NCBI RefSeq assembly: GCF_001984575.1
Contig: NZ_LZNS01000001.1
Coordinates: 5,679,682-5,743,681 of the forward strand
Reading direction: 5' to 3'
Length of the DNA: 64,000 nt
Origin: Streptomyces sp. MP131-18
Lineage (GTDB): Bacteria > Actinomycetota > Actinomycetes > Streptomycetales > Streptomycetaceae
Within the stretch, counting starts at the first letter, position 1; each line of letters opens with the position of its first letter. The notes under the pieces are model-generated. The model saw nothing but the letters and a program-made list of their open reading frames with translations. It searched no databases and had not been told where the DNA came from. Of the stretch, positions 54,872-63,103 are shown piece by piece. Position numbers and translations under genes: made by a program.

Positions 54872-56605
54872 CTACCGCGCCGCGCGGTTGACGGCGGATA
54901 CGACCGCCTTCAGGGAGGCGCGCACGATGTTGGCGTCGATGCCGACGCCCCACAGCACCCGGTCCCCGATCGCGCACTCGATGTACGCCGCGGCCTGCGA
55001 ACCCGCGCCCTCGCTCATCGTGTGCTCGACGTAGTCAAGCAGCCTGACCTCGTCCCCGACCACGCCCGCCGAGCCCAGGGCGTCGAAGAACGCGGCGAGC
55101 GGCCCGTTGCCCGTGCCGGTCAGCACGGTGTCCGCGCCGTCCACCACGGCCTCCACGGTCAGCGCGTCCTCGCCCTCGCTCGTCGTCGAGGTCTGCGCGT
55201 CGCGCAGCGCGATGCGGCCCCAGCCCGTGCCCGGCACCGGCAGGTACTCGTCGGAGAAGACCTCCCAGATCTGCCCCGGGGTGACCTCGCCGCCCTCGGC
55301 GTCGGTCTTCTCCTGGATGATGCGGGAGAACTCGACCTGCATGCGGCGCGGCAGGTCGAGGCTGTGGTCGTTCTTCAGCACGTAGGCCACACCGCCCTTG
55401 CCGGACTGCGAGTTGACCCGGATGACCGCCTCGTAGGAGCGGCCGACGTCCTTGGGGTCGATCGGCAGGTAGGGAACGTCCCACACGCCGCCCGCGCCCT
55501 CGGCCGCCATCGCCTCGAACCCCTTCTTGATGGCGTCCTGGTGGGAGCCGGAGAAGGCCGTGTAGACCAGGTCGCCCACGTACGGGTGGCGCGGGTGGAC
55601 CGTCATCTGGTTGCAGTACTCCCAGGTGCGGCGGATCTCGTCGATCCCGGAGAAGTCGATCATCGGGTCGACGCCCTGCGAGAACAGGTTCATCCCCAGG
55701 GTCACCAGGTCCACGTTCCCGGTGCGCTCGCCCTGCCCGAACAGACAGCCCTCCACCCGGTCCGCGCCCGCCATCAGCGCCAGCTCGGCCGCCGCGACGG
55801 CGGTGCCGCGGTCGTTGTGCGGGTGGACGGACAGGCAGACGAACTCACGCCGCGACAGGTGGCGCGACATCCACTCGAAGCGGTCGGCGTGCGTGGACGG
55901 CGTGGACCGTTCCACGGTGGCCGGCAGGTTGAGGATGATCTCGCGCCCCTCGGCCGGCTGCCACACGTCCATCACCGACTCGCAGACCTCCAGGGCGAAG
56001 TCCAGCTCGGTGTCGGTAAAGATCTCCGGGCTGTACTGGTAGCCGAACGCCGTCCGGTCGTCCAGCAGCTTCTCCGCGCACTTCACGACCAGCCGGGTGC
56101 CGTCCACCGCGATCTGCCTGACCTCGTCCCGCCCGCCGCGGAAGACGACGCGGCGGAACGTGGGGGCCGTGGCGTTGTACAGGTGGACGGTGGCCCGGTG
56201 GGCGCCGACCAGCGACTCGACGGTGCGCTCGATCAGCTCCTCGCGGGCCTGCGTCAGCACGGAGATGGTGACGTCCTCCGGGATCGCGTCCTCCTCGATG
56301 ATGGAGCGCACGAAGTCGAAGTCGGTCTGGCCCGAGGACGGGAACCCGACCTCGATCTCCTTGTAGCCCATCCGTACCAGCAGGTCGAACATCGCGCGTT
56401 TGCGCGCGGGCGACATCGGGTCGATCAGGGCCTGGTTACCGTCGCGCAGATCCGTGGACAGCCAGCGGGGGGCGGCCGTGATGCGCGCTTGCGGCCAGGT
56501 CCTGTCGGGGATGTCGACCGCCTCGTAGGGGCGGTACTTGTGGATCGGCATTCCGGAGGACCGCTGGGTCACGGAGGCGGCGGTCAGCGGCGTCGGCTTG
56601 CTCAT
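54872..56605 (-). CDS. leuA: 2-isopropylmalate synthase
   Basis: First committed enzyme of leucine synthesis: condenses acetyl-CoA with 2-oxoisovalerate. 577 residues, the long actinobacterial form. The DRE-TIM barrel includes RWLSTDLRDGNQALIDPMSP (metal and substrate site), HPHNDRGTAVAAAELALMAGADRVEGCLFGQGERTGN, and a C-terminal allosteric domain for leucine feedback (about 430-575). ATG 56605 with gaga upstream. The preceding 150 nt hold a Leu-rich leader peptide and a stable hairpin, so expression is probably controlled by attenuation as well. Confidence 0.97.
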   Translation of the reverse strand: MSKPTPLTAASVTQRSSGMPIHKYRPYEAVDIPDRTWPQARITAAPRWLSTDLRDGNQALIDPMSPARKRAMFDLLVRMGYKEIEVGFPSSGQTDFDFVRSIIEEDAIPEDVTISVLTQAREELIERTVESLVGAHRATVHLYNATAPTFRRVVFRGGRDEVRQIAVDGTRLVVKCAEKLLDDRTAFGYQYSPEIFTDTELDFALEVCESVMDVWQPAEGREIILNLPATVERSTPSTHADRFEWMSRHLSRREFVCLSVHPHNDRGTAVAAAELALMAGADRVEGCLFGQGERTGNVDLVTLGMNLFSQGVDPMIDFSGIDEIRRTWEYCNQMTVHPRHPYVGDLVYTAFSGSHQDAIKKGFEAMAAEGAGGVWDVPYLPIDPKDVGRSYEAVIRVNSQSGKGGVAYVLKNDHSLDLPRRMQVEFSRIIQEKTDAEGGEVTPGQIWEVFSDEYLPVPGTGWGRIALRDAQTSTTSEGEDALTVEAVVDGADTVLTGTGNGPLAAFFDALGSAGVVGDEVRLLDYVEHTMSEGAGSQAAAYIECAIGDRVLWGVGIDANIVRASLKAVVSAVNRAAR

Positions 56606-56623
56606 GATGCGTGTCTCCTGGGC

Positions 56624-56668
56624 GTCGGCCGGGGCCCGGACTGTGCCCCGGTGGGAAAGAGGGCCGAC
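56624..56668 (-). promoter_or_regulatory. Stable nested hairpin in the leuA leader
   Basis: In the leuA mRNA, gtcggcc (56668-56662) pairs with ggccgac (56630-56624), and ccgggg pairs with ccccgg within, giving a nested stem that ends about 10 nt before the leuA ribosome site. There is no U-tract. It could act as a terminator-like attenuator or block translation initiation, depending on ribosome position on the leader peptide upstream. Confidence 0.6.
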
Positions 56669-56710
56669 GGCAACGCCGAACTCCGCGGGGAGGGGGCCGG
56701 CCGTAGGTGA

Positions 56711-56758
56711 CTACAGACCCTCGCCGCGGCAGCTAAGGAGGAGCATCCCGAAACGCAT
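56711..56758 (-). CDS. leuA leader peptide with three consecutive Leu codons
   Basis: A 15-codon ORF, MRFGMLLLSCRGEGL, stop TAG, on the leuA strand about 105 nt before leuA. Residues 6-8 are Leu encoded CTC CTC CTT, with a fourth Leu last. Followed by the nested hairpin. This is the layout of a leucine attenuator. Leu-rich leaders before leuA are known in actinomycetes. The start ATG has no strong ribosome site and may be leaderless. Confidence 0.7.
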   Translation of the reverse strand: MRFGMLLLSCRGEGL

Positions 56759-56988
56759 CGCTCGGCAAGCCTAACCCGCCCCGCGCCACCCGCCCCGGCC
56801 GTATCAGCATCCGAGACGTCCACCGGGCGCCCCGCGCGCTACTCCCCGGGGAGTAACGCGCCCGGCCTGCCCCCGGCCGCAGTACCAGCGACCTCGCCCC
56901 GCAGGACGACGCGCCGGCCCGCGGCGGCGGGGGAGCCTGGAAGCCTGCACAGCAAGCCTGCACAGCGGAACGTACGAGGAGGCGGCCC

Positions 56989-57108
56989 ATGGGCACCGGG
57001 CATGTGACAGCCGAGCCGATGAACGGACGCGGCCTCGTCCGCGCGGTCGGCGCGCTGCCCGGCACGTTCACGGCCCGCCCCGCGGGCGCCGCCGCGGATG
57101 GCCGATGA
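56989..57108 (+). CDS. Small 39-residue ORF with strong ribosome site, coupled to the histidine kinase
   Basis: ATG at 56989, 39 codons (starts MGTGHVTAEPMNGRG), TGA at 57106-57108. It is preceded by gaggagg with 6-nt spacing, the strongest ribosome site in this part of the window, while the downstream kinase start lies inside its end and has no clear site of its own. This suggests a translated small ORF that couples translation into the kinase. No family recognised, and no run of a single amino acid to suggest attenuation. Confidence 0.5.
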   Translation: MGTGHVTAEPMNGRGLVRAVGALPGTFTARPAGAAADGR

Positions 57109-58354
57109 TGAACGCGTGTCCGTGATCAGGGATCTGCTGCAACCGGCGCGGCCCGAGGGCGAGGAGGACCCGGAGCACCGGGTGTTCCGGCGGGACGGGG
57201 CGATCGCCGCGTGCGTCGGCCTGCTGTGCGCCACCCTCGCCGTGACCGTCGAGCACGACGGCGGCCCGCTGGACGCGCTCGGCTGGCTCCTGCTGGCCGG
57301 TGCGGTGGTGCCGCTGGCATGGCGGCGGCTCCGGCCGCTGCCCGTGCTGGTGCTGTGCCTCGCCTTCGCCGCGCTGTACCACGCCCTGGACTACACCCAC
57401 GCGGCGCCGTTCGCCGCCTCGGCGCTGGCGATCTTCACCGCCGCCGCCACGGGGCCGCGGCGGCGCACCCTGGGCATGGCCGTGCTCGTGGTGGCCGTCA
57501 TCCTGGGCGTGTGGGGATCGACGGGGCCCGAGGTCGGCCTCGAAATGCTCCAGGTCTCCGGCTGGATCCTGGCGGTGATCGCCTTCGGCGAGGCGGTGCG
57601 CCTGCACCACCAGTACCTGGCCGCCATGCGGGAACGCGCGGAGCGCGCCGAGCGCACGCGCGAGCAGGAGGCCGCGCGCCGGGTCGCGGAGGAGCGCGTG
57701 CGCATCGCGCGCGACCTCCACGACCTGCTCGCGCACACCATCACGCTCATCGGGGTGCGCGCCTCGGTCGCCTCGCACCTGCTGACCGCCGGGCCCGAGC
57801 GGCTGGACCGGGCCGCGGTGGCCGAGACGCTCGACAGCATCTCCGGCACGTGCCGGGACGCGAAGGCCGACCTGCGCACCACCCTCCAGGTGCTGCGCGG
57901 CGACGGCGAACGGCAGTCGGAGGGGCCGCTGCCGGGGCTCGCCGGGCTGCCGGACCTGGCCCGGGCCGCGGAGGCCGCGGGCGCCCGGGTCGAACTGGCC
58001 CTCGACGCGGCGGAGCCGGTGCCGCAGGCGTCCGGGGCGGCGGCGTACCGCATCGTGCAGGAGGCGCTGACGAACGCCGTCCGGCACGCGGGCGCCGAGG
58101 TGCTGATACGGGTGTCCGTCCGGCGCGACGGGCCCGACCTGCGCATCCGCGTCCAGGACGACGGGCCCGCGGCGAACGGCGGGGCCGTGCCGTCCCCGAC
58201 CGGAAAGACCGCGGCCGACCCGCCCGGTTACGGCATCGCCGGGATGCGGGAGCGGGCCCGCAGCATCGGCGGCACGTTGCTCGCCGGCGCCCGGGAGGAC
58301 GGCCCCGGCTTCGTCGTCACCGCCCGGCTGCCCGCCCAGGAGGCCCCCAGATGA
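57098..58354 (+). CDS. Two-component sensor histidine kinase (NarL/DesK type)
   Basis: 418 residues. About five TM segments at 35-165 with short loops, a helical linker with ERAERAERTREQEAARR, HisKA_3 with IARDLHDLLAHTITLIGV (phospho-acceptor His), and HATPase with AAYRIVQEALTNAVRHAG (N box) and GYGIAGMRERARSIGG (G box). Its stop overlaps the start of the response regulator (ATGA). It is the same architecture as the truncated kinase at the left edge. Start ATG 57098, or GTG 57116 as an alternative. Signal unknown; short loops suggest a membrane-borne or intramembrane stimulus. Confidence 0.9.
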   Translation: MADDERVSVIRDLLQPARPEGEEDPEHRVFRRDGAIAACVGLLCATLAVTVEHDGGPLDALGWLLLAGAVVPLAWRRLRPLPVLVLCLAFAALYHALDYTHAAPFAASALAIFTAAATGPRRRTLGMAVLVVAVILGVWGSTGPEVGLEMLQVSGWILAVIAFGEAVRLHHQYLAAMRERAERAERTREQEAARRVAEERVRIARDLHDLLAHTITLIGVRASVASHLLTAGPERLDRAAVAETLDSISGTCRDAKADLRTTLQVLRGDGERQSEGPLPGLAGLPDLARAAEAAGARVELALDAAEPVPQASGAAAYRIVQEALTNAVRHAGAEVLIRVSVRRDGPDLRIRVQDDGPAANGGAVPSPTGKTAADPPGYGIAGMRERARSIGGTLLAGAREDGPGFVVTARLPAQEAPR

Positions 58355-59025
58355 TCAGAGTGCTCCTCGCGGACGACCAGACGCTCGTCAGGTCGGCGTT
58401 CGCCATGCTCATCGACTCGGCGCAGGACATGGCGGTCGTCGGTCAGGCCGGCACCGGCCGCGAGGCCGTGGAACTGGCCGGCACCGCGCGTGCCGACCTG
58501 GTCGTCATGGACATCCGGATGCCCGACCTCGACGGCATCGAGGCGACCCGCCGCATCGCCGCGGAGGAGGATCTGGCGGGCGTCAAGGTGCTGATCCTCA
58601 CCACCTACGACACCGACGAGCACGTGGTGGCGGCGCTGCGCGCCGGGGCCTCCGGCTTCCTGGTCAAGGACACCAGGCCGGCCGACCTGCTCGACGCCGT
58701 CCGCATCGTCGCGGCCGGCGAGGCGCTGCTCTCGCCGGGCCCCACCGCCCGGCTGATCGCCCGCGCGCTGCGCGCCCCCGACGCCCCGGGCAGCACGGCA
58801 TCGCCCGCCGCGCTCGCCCGGCTGTCCGACCGGGAACGGCAGGTGCTGGCCCTGGTGGCGCGCGGTCTGAACAACGCGGAGATCGCCGACGCGCTCGGCC
58901 TGTCACCGCTCACCGCGAAGACGCACGTCAGCCGCATCATGGGCAAGCTCGGCGTGCGCGACCGGGCCCAACTGGTCATTGTGGCCTACGAGTCGGGCCT
59001 GATCACCCCGCGCGCCCCGCAGTGA
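58351..59025 (+). CDS. NarL/FixJ family response regulator
   Basis: 224 residues. The receiver domain (1-120) has ADDQ (acidic pocket), VVMDIRMPDLDG with the phospho-accepting Asp, TTYDTDEH and LVKDTRP (Lys). The LuxR-type helix-turn-helix at about 155-215 reads LSDRERQVLALVARGLNNAEIADALGLSPLTAKTHVSRIMGKLGVRDRAQLV. Partner of the kinase upstream, with which it overlaps by 4 nt. Confidence 0.96.
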   Translation: MIRVLLADDQTLVRSAFAMLIDSAQDMAVVGQAGTGREAVELAGTARADLVVMDIRMPDLDGIEATRRIAAEEDLAGVKVLILTTYDTDEHVVAALRAGASGFLVKDTRPADLLDAVRIVAAGEALLSPGPTARLIARALRAPDAPGSTASPAALARLSDRERQVLALVARGLNNAEIADALGLSPLTAKTHVSRIMGKLGVRDRAQLVIVAYESGLITPRAPQ

Positions 59026-59050
59026 GGCCACCGCGCCCCGCGGGGCGGGC

Positions 59051-59986
59051 TCACAGGTCGGACATGGCCAGCATCAGGTCCATGTGGTGGGTCAGCAGCC
59101 GCCCCGGCCGGTGCTCGGTCGCATCGTCCGGGATGTGCACCCGCACGCCGGGCCGGTCCCCGTCGACGCGCTCGACCTCGCTGTCCGCGTATGCCTCATC
59201 GTCCTCGTCGAGCACGGTGCGCAGACTGTCGGCGACCCGGTCCGCCGCGTCCTGGTCGGCGCTGATGCTGCACAGCACGCTGGAGGTGTCCTCGGGGGAC
59301 TCCGCGAGCAGCCCCACGGCCCAGACGAGCACCGCGCTGTCCGGATCACGCTGTATGACGTCCACGCGGTAGACCTCGTTGCCCAGGCAGCGGCTCAGCT
59401 CCTGATAGCCGGGGGCCTCCGCGAGCGGGGTACCGCTCGCGGAGCCGGCCGGGTCGAAGCCCTCGCGGCCCCAGGTGATCTCCTCGTCGGTGACCTGGAG
59501 CACGGGCTGCCCCTCCGGCCCGGTCCACACGGGTGCCTCGCCCGACGGCTCCTCGCGGAAGCCGTCCGCGGCCAGGTCCTCGGCGACGGCCGCGGCGTCG
59601 AAGTCGCCCGCCCAGAAGCCCCACTGGTCCTGGAAGCCCACGGTGACCGCGGTGTGCGCGGCGGCCGGGTCCAGGCCGTAGCGGTGCTCAGGCACGGTCA
59701 AATCATTGAACAGCGGCGTGCCGAAGTCCTGGACGAACGTGAACCGCTGCTCGTCCGCGGCCAGCAGCTCCTCGGCACGTTCGATGTCCACCCAGGCCAG
59801 GCCCTCGGGTGGCGCGTCCGCGTAGGGCACCTTCTCCAGCGCGCTCAGCAGGGCACCGTCCGGGGAGCCCGCGCCCCAGGGCGGCTCGTCGGAGCCGGAG
59901 CACGCCGTTGCCGCGGCGAGTAGGAGCGCGGCCCCGAGGGCCACGGGGCGGAACCGCCACCGGGTACTGTCGCTGTCGGCCGTCAT
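59051..59986 (-). CDS. Hypothetical lipoprotein
   Basis: 311 residues. A lipoprotein signal ends in the lipobox LAAATAC with Cys at 29, so the mature protein is anchored to the outer face of the membrane. The soluble part is acidic (AVAEDLAADGFREEPSGEAPVWTGPEG, DEDDEAYADSEVERVDG) and I do not recognise a family. It is convergent with the response regulator gene. A link to the two-component system is not shown by the layout. Confidence 0.8.
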   Translation of the reverse strand: MTADSDSTRWRFRPVALGAALLLAAATACSGSDEPPWGAGSPDGALLSALEKVPYADAPPEGLAWVDIERAEELLAADEQRFTFVQDFGTPLFNDLTVPEHRYGLDPAAAHTAVTVGFQDQWGFWAGDFDAAAVAEDLAADGFREEPSGEAPVWTGPEGQPVLQVTDEEITWGREGFDPAGSASGTPLAEAPGYQELSRCLGNEVYRVDVIQRDPDSAVLVWAVGLLAESPEDTSSVLCSISADQDAADRVADSLRTVLDEDDEAYADSEVERVDGDRPGVRVHIPDDATEHRPGRLLTHHMDLMLAMSDL

Positions 59987-60127
59987 GGCCCGGAGCCTAG
60001 CCGCGAGCCGGGGGCTGGTATGGGGCCGTACCGAACCGTTGCCGTTCCGGGGTCGCCCGGTGACGCGGAGTCCCCGGCTCCGGTCGTGCCCCGGTCGTGC
60101 CCCGGCCGTGCTTCGGCCGTGCTCCGG

Positions 60128-61291
60128 TCAGCGGGCCGGGTCCGCCGGGCAGGGGGGCATACGGCGGACGGCCAGGATGGCCGTGTCATCCGCGAGCCGC
60201 CCGCGGGTGTGGGCGAGCACCGCCACCTCCACCCGGGTCACCACGGACTGGGGCGCGAGGTCGTCGCCGGCCCGCAGGAGGTGCTCCGCCAGCGGCAGGA
60301 ACGCGCCGTTGCCGTCCCGGGCCTCCGTCACCCCGTCCGTCACCAGCAGCAGTGTTTCACCCGTGCCGAACGGTACGCGCAGCACGGGCGGCAGCCCGCC
60401 GGCCAGCCCGGCCAGCCCGAGTGGCGCGCCGGTGCCCTCGGGCAGGCTCCGCACGTCGGAGGGGGTGAGGGCCAAGGGCCCGCCGTGACCGAAGTTGACC
60501 AGCTCGACGCAGTCGGTGCCCGTGGCGGGAAAGCCGACGAGCACGGCCGTTGCGAAACGTTCGTCCCGCTGGCCGAGTTCGGCCATGTAGCCGTTGTGCC
60601 GCCGCATCCGGCTCTCCAGGCGTTCGGCCACCACGGCCAAGTCCCTTTCGTAGTAGGCCGCCTCCCGGAACGCGCTCAGCAGCGCCGCCGCCGCGTCCAC
60701 CGCGCCGGTGCCCTTGCCCTGAACGTCGCCGAGCAGCACGCGCGCTCCGTGCGGCGAGGGCTGCACGTCGAAGAAGTCGCCGCCCACCCTGGTCTCGATG
60801 TCCGCGGTGAGGTAAAGGCTCGCGGTGTCCAGACCGCCCGCGCCCGGCGGGATCGGGCGCAGCACGGCGAGCCGGATGGCGTCCGCCGCGTTCACCACCC
60901 GCCGGATGTGCCCCCGCGCCCGCCCGCTCAGCCAGGAGGCGAGCACCGCGAGGGCGGCGCCGGCCACCACGAGCAGGAAGTCGGCGGGTCCCTTCTGATA
61001 GCTGTAATCCCAGGCGTTGTCCAGCACGACGTAGGTGAGCACGGACAGCACGCCGAAGATCAGGGTCGCCGCGACTCCGCACAGCGCCGCCGCGATGCCC
61101 GGCACCAGCACGATCCAGGTGATGATGCGGAAGTCGCCCGAGCTGTTCCAGTCGCCGATCGCGATGGCGGCCAGCAGCGCGGCGGGCAGCACCCAGGAGA
61201 CGTTCAGGCGGCCGATGCGCAGGGCAGGCTCGCCGGGGATCAGAACCCTGCGGAGCCACGTGGTGCGGCGGGGCGTCAGGGTGGGGTCCAC
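60128..61291 (-). CDS. Membrane SpoIIE-type (PP2C-like) serine phosphatase
   Basis: 387 residues. Four or more TM segments in the first 130 (WVLPAALLAAIAIGDW, IITWIVLVPGIAAALCGVAATLIFGVLSVLTYVVL, FLLVVAGAALAVLASWL), then a SpoIIE domain with VGGDFFDVQPSPHGARVLLGDVQGKG (metal-binding Asp pair), VNFGHGGPLAL, LLLVTDGVTEARD and LADDTAILAVRR. Such enzymes dephosphorylate anti-sigma-factor antagonists. No sensor domain is evident. I chose GTG 61291; ATG 61351 has no ribosome site and crowds the divergent recO start. Confidence 0.85.
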   Translation of the reverse strand: MDPTLTPRRTTWLRRVLIPGEPALRIGRLNVSWVLPAALLAAIAIGDWNSSGDFRIITWIVLVPGIAAALCGVAATLIFGVLSVLTYVVLDNAWDYSYQKGPADFLLVVAGAALAVLASWLSGRARGHIRRVVNAADAIRLAVLRPIPPGAGGLDTASLYLTADIETRVGGDFFDVQPSPHGARVLLGDVQGKGTGAVDAAAALLSAFREAAYYERDLAVVAERLESRMRRHNGYMAELGQRDERFATAVLVGFPATGTDCVELVNFGHGGPLALTPSDVRSLPEGTGAPLGLAGLAGGLPPVLRVPFGTGETLLLVTDGVTEARDGNGAFLPLAEHLLRAGDDLAPQSVVTRVEVAVLAHTRGRLADDTAILAVRRMPPCPADPAR

Positions 61292-61367
61292 CTTCCCACC
61301 ATCCGCGAGGCGGGCCCGCCCCGCCCGGCGGGGGTGGGCCGAACGGGGCATGGGCCAGAATGGCCGC

Positions 61368-62117
61368 ATGAGTCTGTTCCGCGACGACGGCATCGTGCTG
61401 CGCACCCAGAAGCTGGGTGAGGCGGACCGGATCATCACCCTGCTCACGCGCGGTCACGGCCGGGTGCGCGCCGTGGCGCGCGGGGTGCGGCGCACGAAGT
61501 CGAGGTTCGGGGCGCGCCTGGAGCCGTTCTCGCACGTGGACGTGCAGTTCTTCGCGCGGGGGAGTGCGCTGGTGGCGCGCGGGCTTCCGCTGTGCACCCA
61601 GACCGAGACGATCCGGCCCTACGGACGGCACATCGTCGACGACTACGGCCGGTACACCGCGGGCACCGCGATGCTGGAGACGGCGGAGCGGTTCACCGAC
61701 CACGAGGGCGAGCCGAACGTTCAGCAGTACCTGCTGCTGGTGGGCGGCCTGCGGACGCTCGCCGCCGGGGAGCACGCGCCGGGGCTCGTGCTCGACGCGT
61801 TCCTGCTGCGTTCGCTGGCCGTCGGCGGCTACGCGCCCAGCTTCGCGGACTGCGCCAAGTGCGGCATGACCGGGCCGAATCGCTTTTTCTCCGTGGCGGC
61901 GGGCGGTTCGGTGTGCGGCGACTGCCGCGTGCCGGGCAGCGTCGTGCCCTCGCCCGAGGCGCTGCGGCTGCTGGGCGCGCTGCTCACCGGCGACTGGGCG
62001 ACCGCGGACGGCGCGCAGGCCAGGCACGTGCGCGAGGGCAGCGGTCTGGTGTCGGCCTACCTGCACTGGCATCTGGAAAGAGGGCTGCGGTCCCTGAGGT
62101 TCGTCGAGAAGGGCTGA
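61368..62117 (+). CDS. recO: DNA repair protein RecO
   Basis: 249 residues. OB-fold N-terminus FRDDGIVLRTQKLGEADRIITLLTRGHGRVRAVARGVRRTKSRFG, and a C-terminal helical domain with a zinc finger, CAKCGM and CGDC. RecO loads RecA on SSB-coated DNA with RecR and RecF. ATG 61368; earlier ATGs lie in the opposing gene. Followed after 49 bp by uppS, a conserved recO-uppS pair in actinomycetes. Confidence 0.95.
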   Translation: MSLFRDDGIVLRTQKLGEADRIITLLTRGHGRVRAVARGVRRTKSRFGARLEPFSHVDVQFFARGSALVARGLPLCTQTETIRPYGRHIVDDYGRYTAGTAMLETAERFTDHEGEPNVQQYLLLVGGLRTLAAGEHAPGLVLDAFLLRSLAVGGYAPSFADCAKCGMTGPNRFFSVAAGGSVCGDCRVPGSVVPSPEALRLLGALLTGDWATADGAQARHVREGSGLVSAYLHWHLERGLRSLRFVEKG

Positions 62118-62166
62118 CCGGGATACCCTCGGTGACAGGACCGCAACGACTAAACGGAGTTCCCCT

Positions 62167-62994
62167 ATGGCTCGCCGCGGAATGCTGGCGCCTGCGCGGC
62201 GCAGCGAATACCGGGTTCCCGACCCCCACCCGTCGGGTGCGCGTCCGCCCAAGCTGCCCGGTGAGCTGGTGCCCGGGCACGTCGCGATCGTCATGGACGG
62301 CAACGGCCGGTGGGCCAAGCAGCGCGGGCTGCCGCGCACCGAGGGGCACAAGATCGGCGAGCAGGTCGTGCTCGATGTCGTCAAGGGCTGCATCGAGATC
62401 GGCGTGAAGAATCTGTCGTTGTACGCCTTCTCCACGGAGAACTGGAAGCGTTCGCCGGACGAGGTCCGGTTCCTCATGGGCTTCAACCGGGACGTCATCG
62501 ACCGGCGCACGGAGGAGCTGCACGCGCTCGGCGTGCGCGTCCGGTGGGCGGGGCGCGAGCCGCGGCTGTGGAAGTCGGTGATCCGCAAGCTCCAGACCGC
62601 GGAGGAGCGCACCCGGGACAACGAGGCGATGACGCTCTACATGTGCGTCAACTACGGCGGGCGCGCGGAGATCGCGGACGCCGCGGCGCGCCTCGCCGAG
62701 GACGTGCGCGCCGGCCGGATATCGCCGGAGAAGGTGAACGAGCGCACGCTGGCCCGGTACATGTACTTTCCCGACATGCCGGATGTCGACCTCTTCCTCC
62801 GTCCCTCGGGCGAGCAGCGCACGTCCAACTACCTGCTCTGGCAGAGCGCCTACGCGGAGATGGTCTACCAGGACGTCCTGTGGCCGGATTTCGACCGGCG
62901 CAACCTGTGGGACGCCTGCGTCGAGTACGCCTCGCGTGACCGCAGGTTCGGCGGCGCGATCCCCAACGAGCTGCGGTCCAAGCCCGGCTCCTGA
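62167..62994 (+). CDS. uppS: Isoprenyl (cis-polyprenyl) diphosphate synthase
   Basis: 275 residues. Adds isopentenyl units in cis to make undecaprenyl or decaprenyl diphosphate, the lipid carrier for wall synthesis. Motifs: HVAIVMDGNGRWAKQRGLPRTEGH (catalytic Asp, region I), LSLYAFSTENWKRSPDEVRFLM (region III), and DLFLRPSGEQRTSNYLLWQSAYAEMVYQDVLWPDF (regions IV-V). The N-terminal 36 residues are basic and extra to the core. Confidence 0.96.
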   Translation: MARRGMLAPARRSEYRVPDPHPSGARPPKLPGELVPGHVAIVMDGNGRWAKQRGLPRTEGHKIGEQVVLDVVKGCIEIGVKNLSLYAFSTENWKRSPDEVRFLMGFNRDVIDRRTEELHALGVRVRWAGREPRLWKSVIRKLQTAEERTRDNEAMTLYMCVNYGGRAEIADAAARLAEDVRAGRISPEKVNERTLARYMYFPDMPDVDLFLRPSGEQRTSNYLLWQSAYAEMVYQDVLWPDFDRRNLWDACVEYASRDRRFGGAIPNELRSKPGS

Positions 62995-63003
62995 CCGTTC
63001 CCG

Positions 63004-63034
63004 CGTGGGTGCGTGCGATGCGCGCGCACCCACG
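63004..63034 (+). terminator. Hairpin downstream of uppS
   Basis: cgtgggtgcg (63004-63013) pairs exactly with cgcacccacg (63025-63034) across an 11-nt loop, 9 nt after the uppS stop codon. Likely intrinsic terminator without a strong T-run. Confidence 0.75.
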
Positions 63035-63103
63035 TGTTCTTCCCCGCCTGTTGCACACATGTCACTCTCCTGTCGGTGATATCAAATCCCCGACGAGAGG
63101 CCC

